From NCBI GenBank assembly GCA_020747065.1, contig JAGMVK010000007.1, forward strand, positions 2,046,001 to 2,110,000: DNA of 64,000 bases. Reading direction: 5' to 3'. This document shows positions 1 through 13,079 of the stretch, piece after piece. Both the position numbers and the translations under genes were made by a program. The DNA comes from Cadophora sp. MPI-SDFR-AT-0126 (lineage: Eukaryota > Ascomycota > Leotiomycetes > Helotiales > Ploettnerulaceae). The number at the start of each line of letters is the position of its first letter. Position 1 is the stretch's first letter. Below the pieces are notes generated by a model. It was not told where the DNA came from. It saw nothing but the letters and a program-made list of their open reading frames with translations, and made no database searches.

Positions 1-3000
1 GTACAAGAACCACTTGGCGCTCTCATTACTCGAGTTCTCTATCGTCTTCGATTTTCTGGAGAACAGCGGCCATTTGATACTGTCTCTTTGACATACATCC
101 TCCCTCTCGTGTTCTTGGTGCTCCGGAAGGGTGGCTTTGGTGATTCTGATGATGCAGAAGCACAGCTTGTCTTGGCTTTGGAGTTCCTTACTTTCCACAC
201 CGATGCGTGCTCTGACATTCTTGTACCACGCGAGGAAGTATTGTCAATCCTGATATTCTCCATGCAAACCTACAATCAACACTACAAGATTGTCAAGGAT
301 TGCTTAGCAGACCTTTGCCGCTGCATCGCTCCAAATATCACCAACCAAGAGATCGAAATTCTTGCTAAGGGTGCTATTGTTCCACAAATTTCCGTGCGAA
401 CCTCCGTTCTGCAGTGTATCAGCGCCGATATTGACATGAGCGAGTTTGATTTCTCGGAAGAAATTTGGCTGGCTTGCCACGATGATGTTAGCGAGAATGT
501 TGAGATCGGAAAGGAGATATGGGAGGAAAGTGACTTCAAGATTTCGGCCGACACGCCTTTCAGAATGCTGCCGTATCTTGAAAGCTCCGACAAACAACTT
601 AGAAGGGCAGCTGCGCGGTCACTCGCTGAGGCTGTGAAGATTCAGCCGTCGACATTCCATGATGCGTTATCTCGCCTGGAATCTAGCTATCAAGAGCTGG
701 CCAAGCCGCGAGTTCCTCAGCTCGACGAATATGGCATGCCGAAAAAGATGGACCTCTCGGACCCATGGGAAGCCAGGAATGGTATTGCTCTTGCTTTTAA
801 GGAACTCGCTGCCGTATTTGAGGAAAGTATGCTAGATGAGTTTCTCCGTTTTCTCATTGAGCAAGGTCCCCTGGGTGACAGAGATCCCAACGTCCGAGAG
901 CAGATGGTAGAAGCTGCGACTGCTATTATTGCCATTCATGGTAGGGATAAAGTGGAGGATCTGATGAAAACATTTGAGCAAACCCTTGAAGCGCCTGACA
1001 AAGGCTCCGAATTCTCAGACCGAGTCAACGAAGCTGTCATCATCATGTACGGTGCTCTTGCTCGTCATCTGAACTCGGGAGATTCTCGTGTGCCAAAGGT
1101 TGTCCAGAGACTTCTTGATACTTTGAGTACACCTTCCGAGGCAGTTCAGTACGCAGTTGCCGAATGCTTACCACCCCTTGTGAGGGCATCGCGCGAGAAC
1201 ACCCCTGAATATGTTCAATATGTCCTTGATCGCCTCTTCAACTCAAAAAAGTATGCCGGACGACGTGGTGCAGCCTATGGTCTTGCTGGAATTGTCCACG
1301 GTAAGGGAATATCAGCACTCAGAGAATATCGCGTCATGTCAACACTTAAGAGCGGAATCGAAAACAAGAAGGATGTCAACCATCGCGAGGGTGCTTTACT
1401 TGCCTATGAGCTTTTGTCGACTATTCTTGGCCGCATCTTCGAACCATATGTCATTCAAATTGTACCTCAACTACTTTCTAGCTTTGGAGACGCCAGTGCT
1501 GATGTGCGTGATGGCTGCTTGGCCGCTGCAAAAGCTTGCTTTGCCAGGTTGAGCTCTTATGGTGTAAAGCGGATCCTACCTACACTGCTAGATGGTCTCG
1601 ATGACCAACAATGGAGAAGCAAGAAAGGTGCCTGCGATCTTCTCGGTGCTATGGCCTACCTCGATCCGCAGCAACTTGCCCAAAGTCTGCCCGAGATCAT
1701 TCCACCGTTGACCGGTGTACTCAACGACAGTCATAAGGAAGTGCGACTTGCTGCTAACAGGAGTTTGAAACGTTTCGGTGAGGTCATTAACAACCCAGAG
1801 ATCAAGGGACTCGTCGATGTCCTTCTCAAGGCGTTGAGTGACCCTACCAAGTACACAGACGGTGCTCTAGATTCTCTGATTAAGGTCTCGTTCATTCATT
1901 ATCTGGATGCTCCATCTCTTGCTCTCGTAGCTCGCATCCTGGAGCGCGGCCTAGGAGATCGTTCAGCAACAAAGCGTAAATCTGCCCAAGTCATTGGTAG
2001 TTTGGCGCATCTTACCGAGCGGAAAGACCTTGTTGCTCATCTGCCAATCTTGGTTGCAGGTCTCAAGATCGCGGTGGTTGATCCTGTTCCTACAACTCGT
2101 GCAACTGCTTCTAAGGCGTTGGGCTCTCTCATCGAGAAATTGGGCGAGGACGCACTTCCAGATCTTATTCCAGGCCTGATGCAAACCCTCAAATCGGACA
2201 CTGGTGCTGGTGACCGCCTTGGTTCCGCTCAAGCTCTCAGCGAAGTCCTTGCAGGTCTCGGAACAAGTCGTTTGGAAGAGACCCTTCCTACTATTCTTCA
2301 AAATGTTGCATCCGCCAAGCCATCTGTACGGGAAGGCTTCATGTCGCTTTTTATCTTTTTGCCCGTTTGCTTCGGAAACAGTTTCGCCAACTACCTCAGC
2401 AGGATCATTCCCCCCATCTTATCTGGTCTTGCAGATGACGTAGAATCAATTCGTGACACGTCTCTTCGAGCAGGTCGATTGCTTGTCAAAAACTTTGCCA
2501 CCAAATCCATTGACCTTCTGTTGCCAGAACTTGAGCGAGGTCTTGCTGATGACAGCTACAGAATCCGTCTCAGTTCTGTCGAATTGGTTGGCGATCTCCT
2601 CTTCAATCTCACCGGCATCAGTTCCACTACCGAGGCAGATGAGATTGAAGAGGGTGCACAAGAGGCCGGAGTATCACTCCTGGAGGTACTCGGGGAAGAG
2701 AAGAGGAACAAGGTTCTGTCGTCGCTGTACATCTGTCGCTGCGATACATCTGGCCTGGTCCGTACAGCCGCGGTCAATGTTTGGAAGGTCAGTATATTCC
2801 CCTCTTGTTTTGTTGATGTTTCGGAATCAGGATCGTGTCTTATGATCGTAATCCTGATACTTTGGAATCACATGGAGCTAATACGCAGAATAGGCACTTG
2901 TTGCCAGTCCAAGAACGTTGAAGGAGCTCATCCCGACCTTATCTCAACTCATCATTCGAAGGCTCGGAAGCTCCAATATGGAGCAGAAGGTTATTGCAGG

Positions 3001-5310
3001 GAACGCTCTTGGAGAATTGATTCGCAAGGCTGGGGATGGGGTACTCTCGACTTTGTTACCAACCCTTGAAGAGGGTCTCCAGACTTCAACTGATACAGAT
3101 GCCAAGCAAGGTATCTGTATTGCATTGCGCGAATTGATTTCATCTGCATCCCCAGATGCCTTGGAGGATCACGAGAAGACACTCATATCTGTTGTTCGAA
3201 CCGCTTTAATCGACTCCGATGAAGACGTGCGCGAAGCAGCAGCGGAAGCATTTGATTCCTTACAACAGATTCTTGGAAAGAGAGCCGTGGACCAAGTACT
3301 ACCTTACCTTTTAAGTCTTCTGCGAACCGAAGATGAAGCCGACAATGCATTGTCTGCTCTCCTCACCCTTCTCACTGAGACCACACGATCCAACATTATT
3401 CTGCCCAACCTGATACCCACTCTCACCACATCGCCAATATCGTCCTTTAACGCAAAAGCTCTTGCCTCCTTGTCAACTGTTGCTGGGTCTGCAATGACAC
3501 GACGACTACCAAGTATCCTGAACTCACTCATGGACAATATCATTGCATGCAAGGATGATGAACTCCGTGCTGATCTTGATGCCTCATTCGATACCGTCGT
3601 TCTCTCTATCGACGAATTCGATGGCTTGAATACCGCTATGAGCGTCTTGCTAGCACTAGTCAAGCATGATGACCATCGAAGAAGAGCTGCAACTGATTAT
3701 CATCTTGCAAAGTTCTTTGCTTCAGCAACTGTCGATTACTCTCGCTACAACCAAGACATCATTCGAGCATTACTCATCTCGTTCGATGATAGCGATATGG
3801 AAGTTGTCAAAGCTGCTTGGACTGCGCTATCCGAGTTCACAAAACACCTCAAGAAAGAGGAAATGGAAGCACTCGTTTACTCTACCCGACAAGTCCTACA
3901 ACATGTAGGCGTTGCAGGCGCGAATCTTCCGGGTTTCGCACTTCCGAAGGGCATCAACGCAATCCTGCCCATATTCTTGCAGGGTTTGATGAATGGCACC
4001 CCGGAACAGAGAACTCAATCTGCTTTGGCTATCTCTGACATTGTTGATCGAACAAGCGGCGATTCTTTGAAGCCATTCGTTACTCAGATCACTGGACCGT
4101 TGATCAGAGTTGTGTCTGAACGTTCTGTGGATGTCAAAGCTGCAATTCTACTGACACTGAACAACCTTCTCGAGAAGATTCCGACATTCCTCAAGCCTTT
4201 CTTGCCCCAACTTCAGCGCACTTTTGCCAAATCTTTGGCTGACACTTCGAGCGAGGTTCTGAGAACACGTGCAGCAAAAGCTTTAGGCACTCTCATTACG
4301 TTGACTCCTCGTATTGATCCTTTGATCGCGGAGTTAGTCACCGGTTCAAAAACAACAGATGCCGGGGTTCGTAATGCCATGCTGAAGGCATTATATGAAG
4401 TCATCAGCAAAGCAGGAGCTAATATGAGCGAAGCATCAAGAGGAGCAGTTCTCAGCCTTATCGATACGGATTCCGAGGATAACGACGTCTCTATGGCCAT
4501 CACCAATGCGAAATTACTTGCTGCTCTCATCAAGAACGTACCGGCAGAGAGTGCAGCTGGACTGATTAAGAACCGTGTTCTGCCAAACAACTTCAGCCAA
4601 TCATCCGTACTGGCCTTAAATGCTGTCCTTCTAGAAGCACCGACATCCCTCACAAAGACTGCTTTTGCAGGTGACCTACCATCTGCCATCTGCCAAGGCA
4701 TGACAAGCAAGAATGTCAGTATTCAAAGATCCTCGAGACATTTCATGACTAATGTTTACAGAACTTCATCTCGGACAATTGCGTTCTGGCCGCAGGAAAG
4801 TATCTGCTTCTAGATAGCCATAGCGGTGACTACGAGGTCATCAAGCCACTCTTCGAAGCACTCGCCAATCTTGTTCAACCTGGCAATTCTGTTGACACTC
4901 GTCGCTTGGCACTGGTGGTAATCCGTACAACCTGCCGCCATCACATGGAGCTTATCCGACCACATCTGCCATTGTTGGCACTGCCAGTCTTCGCTAGTGT
5001 TCGAGACCCGGTTATTCCCGTCAAGCTCGCCGCAGAGGCGGCTTTCATGGCTCTTTTCAATGTTGTGGATGAAGAAAGTAAGGTCTTTGACAAGTACATT
5101 TCCACACAAGACCTACCTGCCAATCAAAAGAGAAGCATGCAGGATTACTTCAAGCGTGTCGCCTTAAGACTTGGCAATACAGCACGGGAGAGGAAGGAAG
5201 CTGAGGGAGGGCAGGGTGGATTGGGACTTTCCAATGATGAAGTGGACGATGAGCGAGAGATTTGGAGTGTAGGCAAGGTAGATCTTGGAGAGGGTACATT
5301 TGATGAATGA
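1..5310 (+). CDS. GCN1: GCN1 translational activator, 3' part (5' end outside window)
   Basis: The frame is open from base 1 and encodes about 1718 C-terminal residues of an all-HEAT-repeat protein; full-length family members have about 2,670, so roughly the first third is missing. Three exons: to 2787, 2894-4714 and 4762-5310; introns 2788-2893 (106 nt) and 4715-4761 (47 nt) are both phase 0. The family binds translating ribosomes and GCN20, and presents uncharged tRNA to the kinase GCN2 during amino-acid starvation, leading to eIF2-alpha phosphorylation. Visible here are tandem helical repeats with the usual D-VR and G-LA signatures, covering the eEF3-like region and the later segment that in yeast binds the RWD domain of GCN2. 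The exon 1/2 join restores the conserved reading VWK-ALV-SPRTLKE. The C-terminus is acidic. Family assignment is from recognition of the whole repeat text; confidence is high. Confidence 0.93.
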
Positions 5311-5921
5311 AATGAATCATGGGATGAGAAAAGCATGTATCTGGTAGAAAAAAAAGGGTTCGTGCATTGCATAGGGCGAGGCTGATAGATAATGCATTTG
5401 GTGCATCAATGTCTCCCTAGACTCCCCCAGAAGAGTGTCATGTAAACATCTTTGTATCTTGCAATACCTCCTTGTCCCTCGGCGATTTAGAAGTCATCTG
5501 GTGGTCCAATTCACGCTCAAACATCCCCTACCAGATTCATCGAAGAGGCCGGTATCACGTGTAATTGTGGAACTCGATTCTGAAGTCGACACCATCCTCT
5601 GTACATTCTGAACGGGGCAAACTTGCGGAAGGGAACAGGTTTGCTCATCTACGAAAATTATTATTTGCACAAGTAAAACATTTCCTTTGACCAAGTGCTG
5701 CTAAATTTCGAAGTAATCCGGTGATTATGCTGGAGACTGATTTGAGGGCTAGGCGAGGAAGAAGCCCTGCCGTTCACAAAGAATTTCGTGAATTAGTCAG
5801 CTAGGCTTCCCAGACGAGACGCTAGCGCGAGAATCAACTCCTCATTTCAAGGTGCACCAGAAGTTCGCCCATCGACAACCACGACGACCATCCCACCGAC
5901 GACACCAGCAACACCGTCAAG
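5311..5921. promoter_or_regulatory. Intergenic: GCN1 3' UTR and eL19 promoter
   Basis: No coding frame. It must hold the end of the GCN1 transcript and the promoter and leader of the ribosomal protein gene. The last 60 bases before the start are C/A-rich (repeated CACGACGACC and CACCAGCA-type blocks), typical of a short fungal ribosomal-protein leader. No TATA box is evident. Confidence 0.5.
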
Positions 5922-6748
5922 ATGTAAGACAATATATTCTCCGCAACTATGTCGCAATTTGAGGGCTTTCAGGGCTCTCTGCCGACTCTCTGGGCTGCGC
6001 ACGATGCGTCATAGACTTTTAAACAGATGCTGACCTCAATACTCTCGATAGGGTCAACCTCACCACCCAAAAGCGCCTGGCGGCCTCTGTCGTAGGCTGC
6101 GGAAAGCGCAAGATTTGGCTCGATCCCAATGAGACCAGCGAAATCTCCAACGCCAACTCACGTCAAACCATCCGCAAGCTCGTTGCAGATGGCCTCATCA
6201 TCCGAAAGCCTGTCACCATGCACTCAAGATCGCGCGCCCGTGAGCTCACAGCCGCCAGAAGAATTGGTAGGCACCGTGGTTTCGGTAAGCGTAAGGGAAC
6301 TGCGGATGCCCGTATGCCTAGGTATGCTACAAGACAACGCACGGATGGATTTGAGGGGCATATCTGATATTTCTTTCACAGCCAAGTTGTCTGGATGCGC
6401 CGTCTCCGTGTCCTCCGTCGTCTCCTCGTCAAGTACCGTGCCAGCGGCAAGATCGATAAGCACCTTTACCATGAGCTCTATCACTTGAGCAAGGGTAACA
6501 CATTCAAGCACAAGAGAGCATTGGTTGAGCACGTAAGTTGATATACTGCGGGAGGGGGTCAGGGTCACAATCTAATAATGCAACAGATCCACCGAGCCAA
6601 GGCCGAGAAGGCGCGAGAGAGAATCCTGAAGGAGGAGATGGATGGCAAGCGTGCGAAGGTTAAGGCTGCCCGTGAGCGAAAGCAGGAGAGAGTTGCGGCC
6701 AAGCAACGTGCACAGTTCGGAGATGACGAGGAGACTGAGTCCAAGTAA
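5922..6748 (+). CDS. RPL19: 60S ribosomal protein L19 (eL19)
   Basis: eL19 is a large-subunit ribosomal protein that contributes a long C-terminal helix to an inter-subunit bridge. Four exons: 5922-5923, 6052-6321, 6382-6532 and 6587-6748; introns of 128, 60 and 54 nt. The first intron splits the start codon as AT|G (donor GTAAGA at 5924, acceptor AG at 6050-6051), after which the protein begins [14 protein letters not shown]. Other family blocks are [50 protein letters not shown] and a long Lys/Arg/Glu-rich terminal helix ending DDEETESK. Length, about 194 aa, matches the family. Unspliced transcript could not start here. Highly certain product; the split-ATG model is the only one that joins the frame to a plausible start. 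Confidence 0.95.
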
Positions 6749-7803
6749 AGAGATTCGGTTTTGTGACGGTAGCAAACGGAGTGTATCGGGCAGGGGCTTT
6801 TTTCAAGGCCGGTTGCTTTCACTAGTCTTTCTTGCATCTGCACGGAATGGAATCATGAACTTGGAATAATATGGTATTGGTGCTATCTACATGCTATGTG
6901 AAGTCGCAGCGATTGTCTAGTGCGTCACGTCATGTTTATCTCAAGGTAGCATGACCAAATCGTAAAATGCTGATTCAAAATCCCCATAGACATCAGGCAA
7001 TGCCACCTTTACACAGGAAAGTTCAATATTATGAACCATTATTACAGCATCAGGTCCACCTCAATGATGTCAGACCAGAGACGCAAAGTAGAGACAAAGT
7101 ACGTTACCAAGCAGCAGAACAGGGGAAATGAAATGGAGGGCAGTAGCTGGAGCTGTTAAGACCTTGATAGAGGCCACCCAGATATCGGAATTTAGTTCTG
7201 CTAGGAGACACGTCCACAACATGATGACGATAAGGAAATATCAGCACCACAATTGCAGCTTAGAACAAGACGCATACGCGTCGTTCATGGACGTGAAAGC
7301 ATCAGAAAGACACAATGAAATCGTATTCGTCAACTGGTGCAAGTGCAAGATCAATCAACGGCCCAGGGTAATAAATGAAGGGGGCAGCAGAAACGATAGT
7401 TCAGAAGATAATTCAATCAACAGAAAGACGGATCAGATATTTTCACATTGTCCCTCGAAGAGTGGTGATTGTGAGCCCGAGACATGTCAACGTCGCCCGC
7501 CCGAAGGCGAGAGCTGTCCCTGAGATAGAGGCATTCATCACTTCCGCTTTAGTTGTGAAGAGGAAAGAAGAAGAAAGGAACGCAAGAGGGCGCCGCGGGG
7601 CTGCGAGATATGTAGGCGAAAGGCGCATCACTAGCGTACAGTACATTCTGTCATGGCGGGGAAGCGAAAGGACGACTTGATATTCTGCGAGCTTGGTACT
7701 TTTTTTTCTGTGACTCTTGCCTCTGTGTTCGCACAAGAAAAAGGTGAGCTCCAATTGATTCTCGATTTTGTTGGCAGAGCAGTACTGACTATCTCAGGTC
7801 ATC
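6749..7803. other. Intergenic: eL19 3' region and SHM1 promoter/leader
   Basis: About 1.05 kb with no convincing coding frame; short open stretches near 7128-7680 have no recognisable protein sequence. A T-run and the block CTATCTCAGGTC just before the SHM1 start (about 7785-7803) could be the 3' end of a leader intron, but I cannot place its donor with certainty. Confidence 0.4.
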
Positions 7804-9568
7804 ATGTCTCTCTTCAGGGGAGCTTCGAGGTCTTTGCTTAGAGCTTCTGCTCACAGAGTGGCGCCAGTATGTGCAGCAGGTGGATCGAGGCGAGCTGCAT
7901 CGTCCATGACGGCAGAGTCCCAGCAGAAGGTACGAAGAAAGTCCTCCTGCCATGTTCCAGATGTTAATCGAAAGCCAAACAGTTACTTTCTGCGAACCTC
8001 GAACAGGCGGATCCTGCAATCTACGAAATACTGCAAAATGTACCAATGCCTACGGATGCCGGAGCTTGTAATAAGTGTTGACATGCTGGACAGGAGAAAA
8101 GAAGGCAAAAGCACTTTATCAACCTTATTCCCTCTGAGAACTTCACCTCGCAGGCTGTTCTCGATGCTCTAGGAAGTGTTATGCAAAGTAGGTCTTGGTA
8201 CCAAGTGGGACGAATCTATTCTGACGGCTTTTCCAGACAAGTATTCCGAAGGATACCCAGGGGCAAGATACTATGGCGGAAACGAGTTTATTGATCAGGC
8301 AGAACGCTTGTGTCAATCGCGTGCTCTACAGACATTTGGGGTGAAGGATTCGGAATGGGGTGTCAACGTTCAGCGTATGTTTACCCACTGCCTCTGTTTT
8401 CTCTCGACTAAGTCATACAGCTCTGTCTGGATCTCCTGCCAATCTCATGGCCTACTCTGCACTTCTCAATACACACGATAGAATAATGGGTCTGGATTTA
8501 CCACATGGTGGACATCTCTCTCACGGATACCAAACACCTACCAAGAAGATCTCGGCCATCTCTAAATACTTCGAAACCTTCCCATATCGTCTGGATGAAT
8601 CTACCGGTCTCATTGACTACGTCAAGTTGGAGGAGATGGCTATGCTTTACAGACCCAAGCTTATCATTGCCGGTACATCTGCTTACAGTAGACTCATCGA
8701 GTACGATAGGATGCGAGCCATTGCAGACCAAGTTGGCGCATATCTCCTGGCCGACATGGCACATATCTCTGGTTTGGTAGCTGCTAAGGTCATCCCTTCT
8801 CCATTTGAATACGCCGATGTCGTGACTACAACTACACACAAATCTCTCCGTGGTCCAAGAGGTGCCATGATTTTCTTCAGAAAGGGAGTAAGACGGACCA
8901 ACCCGAAGACCAAGGAACAAGAGATGTGGAACTTGGAGGACCCTATCAATGCTTCAGTTTTCCCAGGACATCAAGGCGGCCCACACAATCACACCATTAC
9001 AGCTCTGGCAGTTGCTCTCAAGCAAGCTCAAAGTCCCGAGTTCAGAGCCTACCAAGAAGCCGTTCTCCTCAACGCCCAAGCATTCGCCAAACGACTCGGT
9101 GACTCCAAAGACAAGGGCGGTCTAGGCTACACCATCGTCTCGGGAGGAACAGACAACCATCTCGTGCTCATCGATCTCAAGCCACAAGGCGTCGACGGGG
9201 CCCGCGTAGAACGCGTCCTCGAACTTGTAGGCGTGGCATCCAACAAAAACACCGTACCCGGCGACAAATCCGCCCTCAAGCCCGGTGGTCTCCGTATGGG
9301 CACACCCGCTATGACCACGCGAGGCTTCCAACCAGAAGACTTTGTCAGGGTAGCGGATGTGGTGAACAGAGCTGTGACCATCACGCAGCGACTGTCGAAG
9401 ACTGCTAAGGAGGCCGCTGAGGCGAAGGAGAGAAAGAATCCGGGTAGTGTGAAGGCTTTCTTGGAGTACCTTGGAGAAGGCGAGAATGAGCGTGAGATTG
9501 TCCAGTTGAGGAGTGAGGTAGAGGAGTGGGTCGGAACGTTCAGTTTACCTTGGGAGTCGAGTACATAG
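7804..9568 (+). CDS. SHM1: Serine hydroxymethyltransferase, mitochondrial
   Basis: PLP enzyme converting serine and tetrahydrofolate to glycine and 5,10-methylene-THF. Five exons: 7804-7929, 7983-8039, 8094-8187, 8237-8374 and 8421-9568; introns 46-54 nt; about 520 aa. Residues 1-40 are rich in Arg, Ser and Ala with no acidic residue until the mature part, a mitochondrial presequence, so this is the mitochondrial rather than cytosolic isozyme. Family blocks: [59 protein letters not shown] and the PLP-lysine motif [15 protein letters not shown] with Lys near residue 279. For intron 1 I chose the acceptor at 7982, because it gives [17 protein letters not shown], matching homologues; using the AG at 8006 would drop eight conserved residues. 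Certain on family, strong on location. Confidence 0.95.
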
Positions 9569-11311
9569 GTTTGGGATGTAGTAATAAATATCATGGTTAA
9601 TGGCGCAATAGGTCCTTTTCAAATTGATTGACTTTAAGTAGAGTGGGCTGATTCGATAGTCTGGATATTTGGGGTATCGATTGCGAGTCATAGAGAAGCA
9701 TATTGGCTCAATTGGTTGAACAAAGTCGCAAGAAACTGAAAGCGAGAAGGGGAAGGAGGGACAAGATTGTAAAAAGAAATTAGGCGGTCAAACTCGCTAC
9801 TGTTGTGGAAAGAAGGGAACTTTGCTGACCGGATTTGCGTTTGGTGTTTTTGTCTTTTCAAGTTCTTTTTTTTATGTTTCGATTCTGAATTGCGTTGAAT
9901 GCTTGCGGCTGTATTGAATCAGTTGCTCCAGGTGGCGGCCCACAGGCTTGGTTGTAGTCTGCAGTTTTTGAAGTTGTTGTGCTTTTGACAGTTGCCAAGG
10001 CAGGCGAATATATCATCCACGGTACTCTTTTGACTGGAAAAGTTTGAACCAAGTCCAGGGGAATAAATGGTGTGAGGTTTGTGACTCCGTAGTTAACACT
10101 TGGTATTATCAGGTGGTCGTATCACTCGGCGCGGACGTTACGGCGATAATTGTGGCGATCCCATGAACTCGGTTTAACTTGAAGCTAGCCATGAGTCTGG
10201 CGGCTCAGGTTGTGCCATATGAATGGCTGTCATAGGCAGTATCGCTTGTTTGGTTGTACGATGGGGTTTGTTTTGGTTCGGTTTTTGTGGGTCACGGGTT
10301 GCCAAAGTTGAGCTGGTTGATGAATGGTTTCGTCTGTTGAATAAGTAGAGGTATCAGGATCAGTCATAAATCTAGTTTCCAGAACGGACAATTGGTTCGG
10401 ATTTCGCTGTAAGAGGAGGCCGCTTGTTCCCTCAAATTCAGCTCCTCAGGTCCCCTGGGCATGAGTATCTCAACGTATCGTAAAGCTTTGGAAGACGTTC
10501 TACTGGCTTCGCTTCCAGAAATTGGCTTTTATACATTCCTCGCCTTTTCTTATCATAAATGCTCTCGAACCATGTTCCTAGCTTCATTTAGAGTTCTGTC
10601 TTATGAAGATGGCCATGCCCTGATGTCTTTCTTTCTTCGCTTATCCTAGTTCGCCTGTTGTGAAGTAAATAGAACGAGCTTGGCAGAATTTTAAAACAGC
10701 AATGCTTCTCACGCCACACATCAAATGGAGATTCTAGATAGAGTGAGCTTTGGCCAAAGGTCCAAAGCCGCCTCATCGCTAGTGAACATGTCTCTACGAC
10801 GAAGATCCCAATATTATCTTCATATTTACGGCCAGGCAAGACATGACAGCAGGAGGACTAGGTTTACACACTCTTCCATTTTTTTTTTAATCTCGTCAAA
10901 ATTCTGGACAATTGAGTGCAGAGCATCAGACAATTCTTCGTAAGTGGATATTAACATCCCCTGAAGCGATTCGGAGTTCTTCAACCAAAGTGGGGCTTCC
11001 ACCAATGCCGAGCCCCGAGACGATCCTCTTCATAAGTCCAATGATGTGGAGAATGCTACAATTCCGATGCCCGATACTGATGCCTATTTGATATTCTGCA
11101 TGTAAGCATCATGAGAGTGGGGGTATTCGCAACCATATTTCTGTAGTTTCCTCGCCGTGGTACTGGACTCTGTCAGCCTCCTTCCTCATTGGGTGACCAG
11201 CGGGGGAGCCTAGCCGAGACACCTTGACGACCTCAAAAGCTTGATCTCATCTATAAATCTGTAAAACCCTCAACACTTCAGCGTCTCATTGTCATTGACA
11301 TCACCAGCAAA
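9569..11311. other. Intergenic: SHM1 3' region and S10 peptidase promoter
   Basis: About 1.7 kb without a supportable gene. The first 500 bases are A/G/T-rich with several T-runs. Short frames near 10461-10943 lack family motifs. The distal end carries a TATA-like element listed separately. Confidence 0.4.
11252..11258 (+). promoter_or_regulatory. TATA-box candidate of the S10 peptidase gene
   Basis: TATAAAT lies 60 bases upstream of the ATG at 11312 and is followed by a pyrimidine-rich short leader (CCCTCAACACTTCAGCGTCTC), the usual layout of an inducible fungal secreted-enzyme promoter. Assignment is by sequence and spacing only. Confidence 0.45.
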
Positions 11312-13079
11312 ATGAGGTTGTCCGTTCTCATCCAGGCGTCTATCGCATCAGGCTTTGCCTTGGCAGAGTCCCAAGTTCCAATTGCTAAGCCATCTTCCTT
11401 CTCCGACGATTTTGCTGTCTACCAAAGTCAGGTGTCTCCCAGCCACTCGATACGCGTGAAGCGTCAAAACTCGACGCTTTGCAACACCCCCGTTGATCAA
11501 TACACCGGATGGCTTGATGTTGGCCATAAGCATCTGTTCTTTTGGTACTTCAAGAGCGAGAGCGCCAGCTCGAAATCTGACGATGAACCTCTGGGCTTAT
11601 GGTAAGTTCATGTCGAGGCTTTGTTACAAAATTCCGAGCGATTTGAAATTAATTGAATACACATATATCATCGTACTTTGCTGACATATGAATAGGTTGA
11701 CGGGCGGCCCAGGAGGCTCGTCCATGCTTGGCATGCTGCAAGAGCTTGGTCCTTGCCTTATCAATGAGTATGGAAATGGTACTACATACAATCCTTATGG
11801 ATGGAACAAGGAAACTGCATTCATTTTCGTGGATCAGCCAGCAGGTGTTGGCTTTTCCTACGTTGACGAAGGCGAATCCATCCCAGGGGATTCTTTCACT
11901 AGTGCTGCGGACATGCATCTGTTTTTGCAGATGTTTGTGAGCCAAGTCTTTCCCGAGCACAAGAACGGACCAGTGGTTATCACCGGAGAGAGTTATGCTG
12001 TAAGTAAACGTCTTCACCGGTCTTCAGCGAAATCGATCCCTTGAAGGACCAAGCTGATGCAGATTTAAGGGACATTATCTCCCAGCTCTTGGAGCCCAGA
12101 TTGTTTCGCAGAATCTCCTGCATCCAAGACAACCACAAGTGCTGCTCAAGTCTGTGGCGATTGGGAATGGCTATGTTTCACCACTTGACACAGCCTACGG
12201 GTACTGGGAAACACTCTGTACGACCAATCCAGGCGTCAAGAAGCCAGTCTTCAATGAGACCCGCTGCGAAATAATGGCCACCAACCTCCCCCGGTGCATG
12301 TCGGTTGCCAAAACTTGTTATGATCACCCAGATCCAGCAATATGTGCCGCTGCCTCCACGGTTTGTTGGGACGGCGTGGTGAAATGGTACGATGGAGAAT
12401 CCGGCGCTGGTGGCCGAAACAGATTTGACAGTAAGTGCTCATTACTACTCGTTCTACAAGGTAAAACTATCATACTAATTAATTCAGTCACTCTTCCATG
12501 TGAAATCGATGATGTCTGCTATCCCAACACCCTTTGGATTCAAGACTACCTAAATCTCCCTTCCTCATTTGCTGCTTTGGGTGTGCCAAAGGAAATCAAG
12601 AAGTTTGGTGTTCTATCACCCGCAGTCTCTGATGCATTTGAATTGACCGACGACCTCTCGATCACCTTGGTTCCCGAGGTCCAATATCTTCTTGCGAATC
12701 AAATCGATATGCTCATCTACCAAGGTAATCTGGATCTGGCTTGCAACACTGCAGGGGCAAAAAGGTGGACTGCCAATATGGCGTGGAAAGGACAAGCCGA
12801 GTTCAATTCACTGGATCTGAGGCCGTGGAAGAGTAGCAAGGGCGGAAAAGAAATCGTTGCTGGAGCTTGGAAGGAGGTTAATGTTAAGATGGTTGAAGGT
12901 GATGAGAAGAAGACGAGGTTTGCTCTGGTCACAATTGATGGGTCTGGACATATGGTATGTTGATTTTTCATGTAAGTTGTATGTGATAGCTATTAACTAT
13001 TTGACAGGTACCTCAAGATCAGCCCGAGGTGGCTCTGGATATGCTCAGCAGATGGTTGAATGGGAAATCATATGACTGA
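11312..13079 (+). CDS. Secreted serine carboxypeptidase (peptidase family S10)
   Basis: Releases C-terminal amino acids from peptides at acid pH. Five exons: 11312-11601, 11696-11999, 12070-12430, 12488-12954 and 13008-13079; introns 94, 70, 57 and 53 nt; about 497 aa. An N-terminal signal peptide ([18 protein letters not shown]) is followed by a short pro-segment. The substrate-binding loop LTGGPGGSS follows the first splice junction. Catalytic triad: Ser196 in GESYAG (the codon pair A|G spans intron 2), Asp401 in GNLDLACN and His473 in GSGHMVPQDQP. Several N-glycosylation sites and paired cysteines fit secretion. Close to carboxypeptidase-Y-like extracellular enzymes rather than KEX1, since no C-terminal membrane segment is present. 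Not clustered with a related gene. Substrate preference cannot be read from sequence. Confidence 0.93.
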
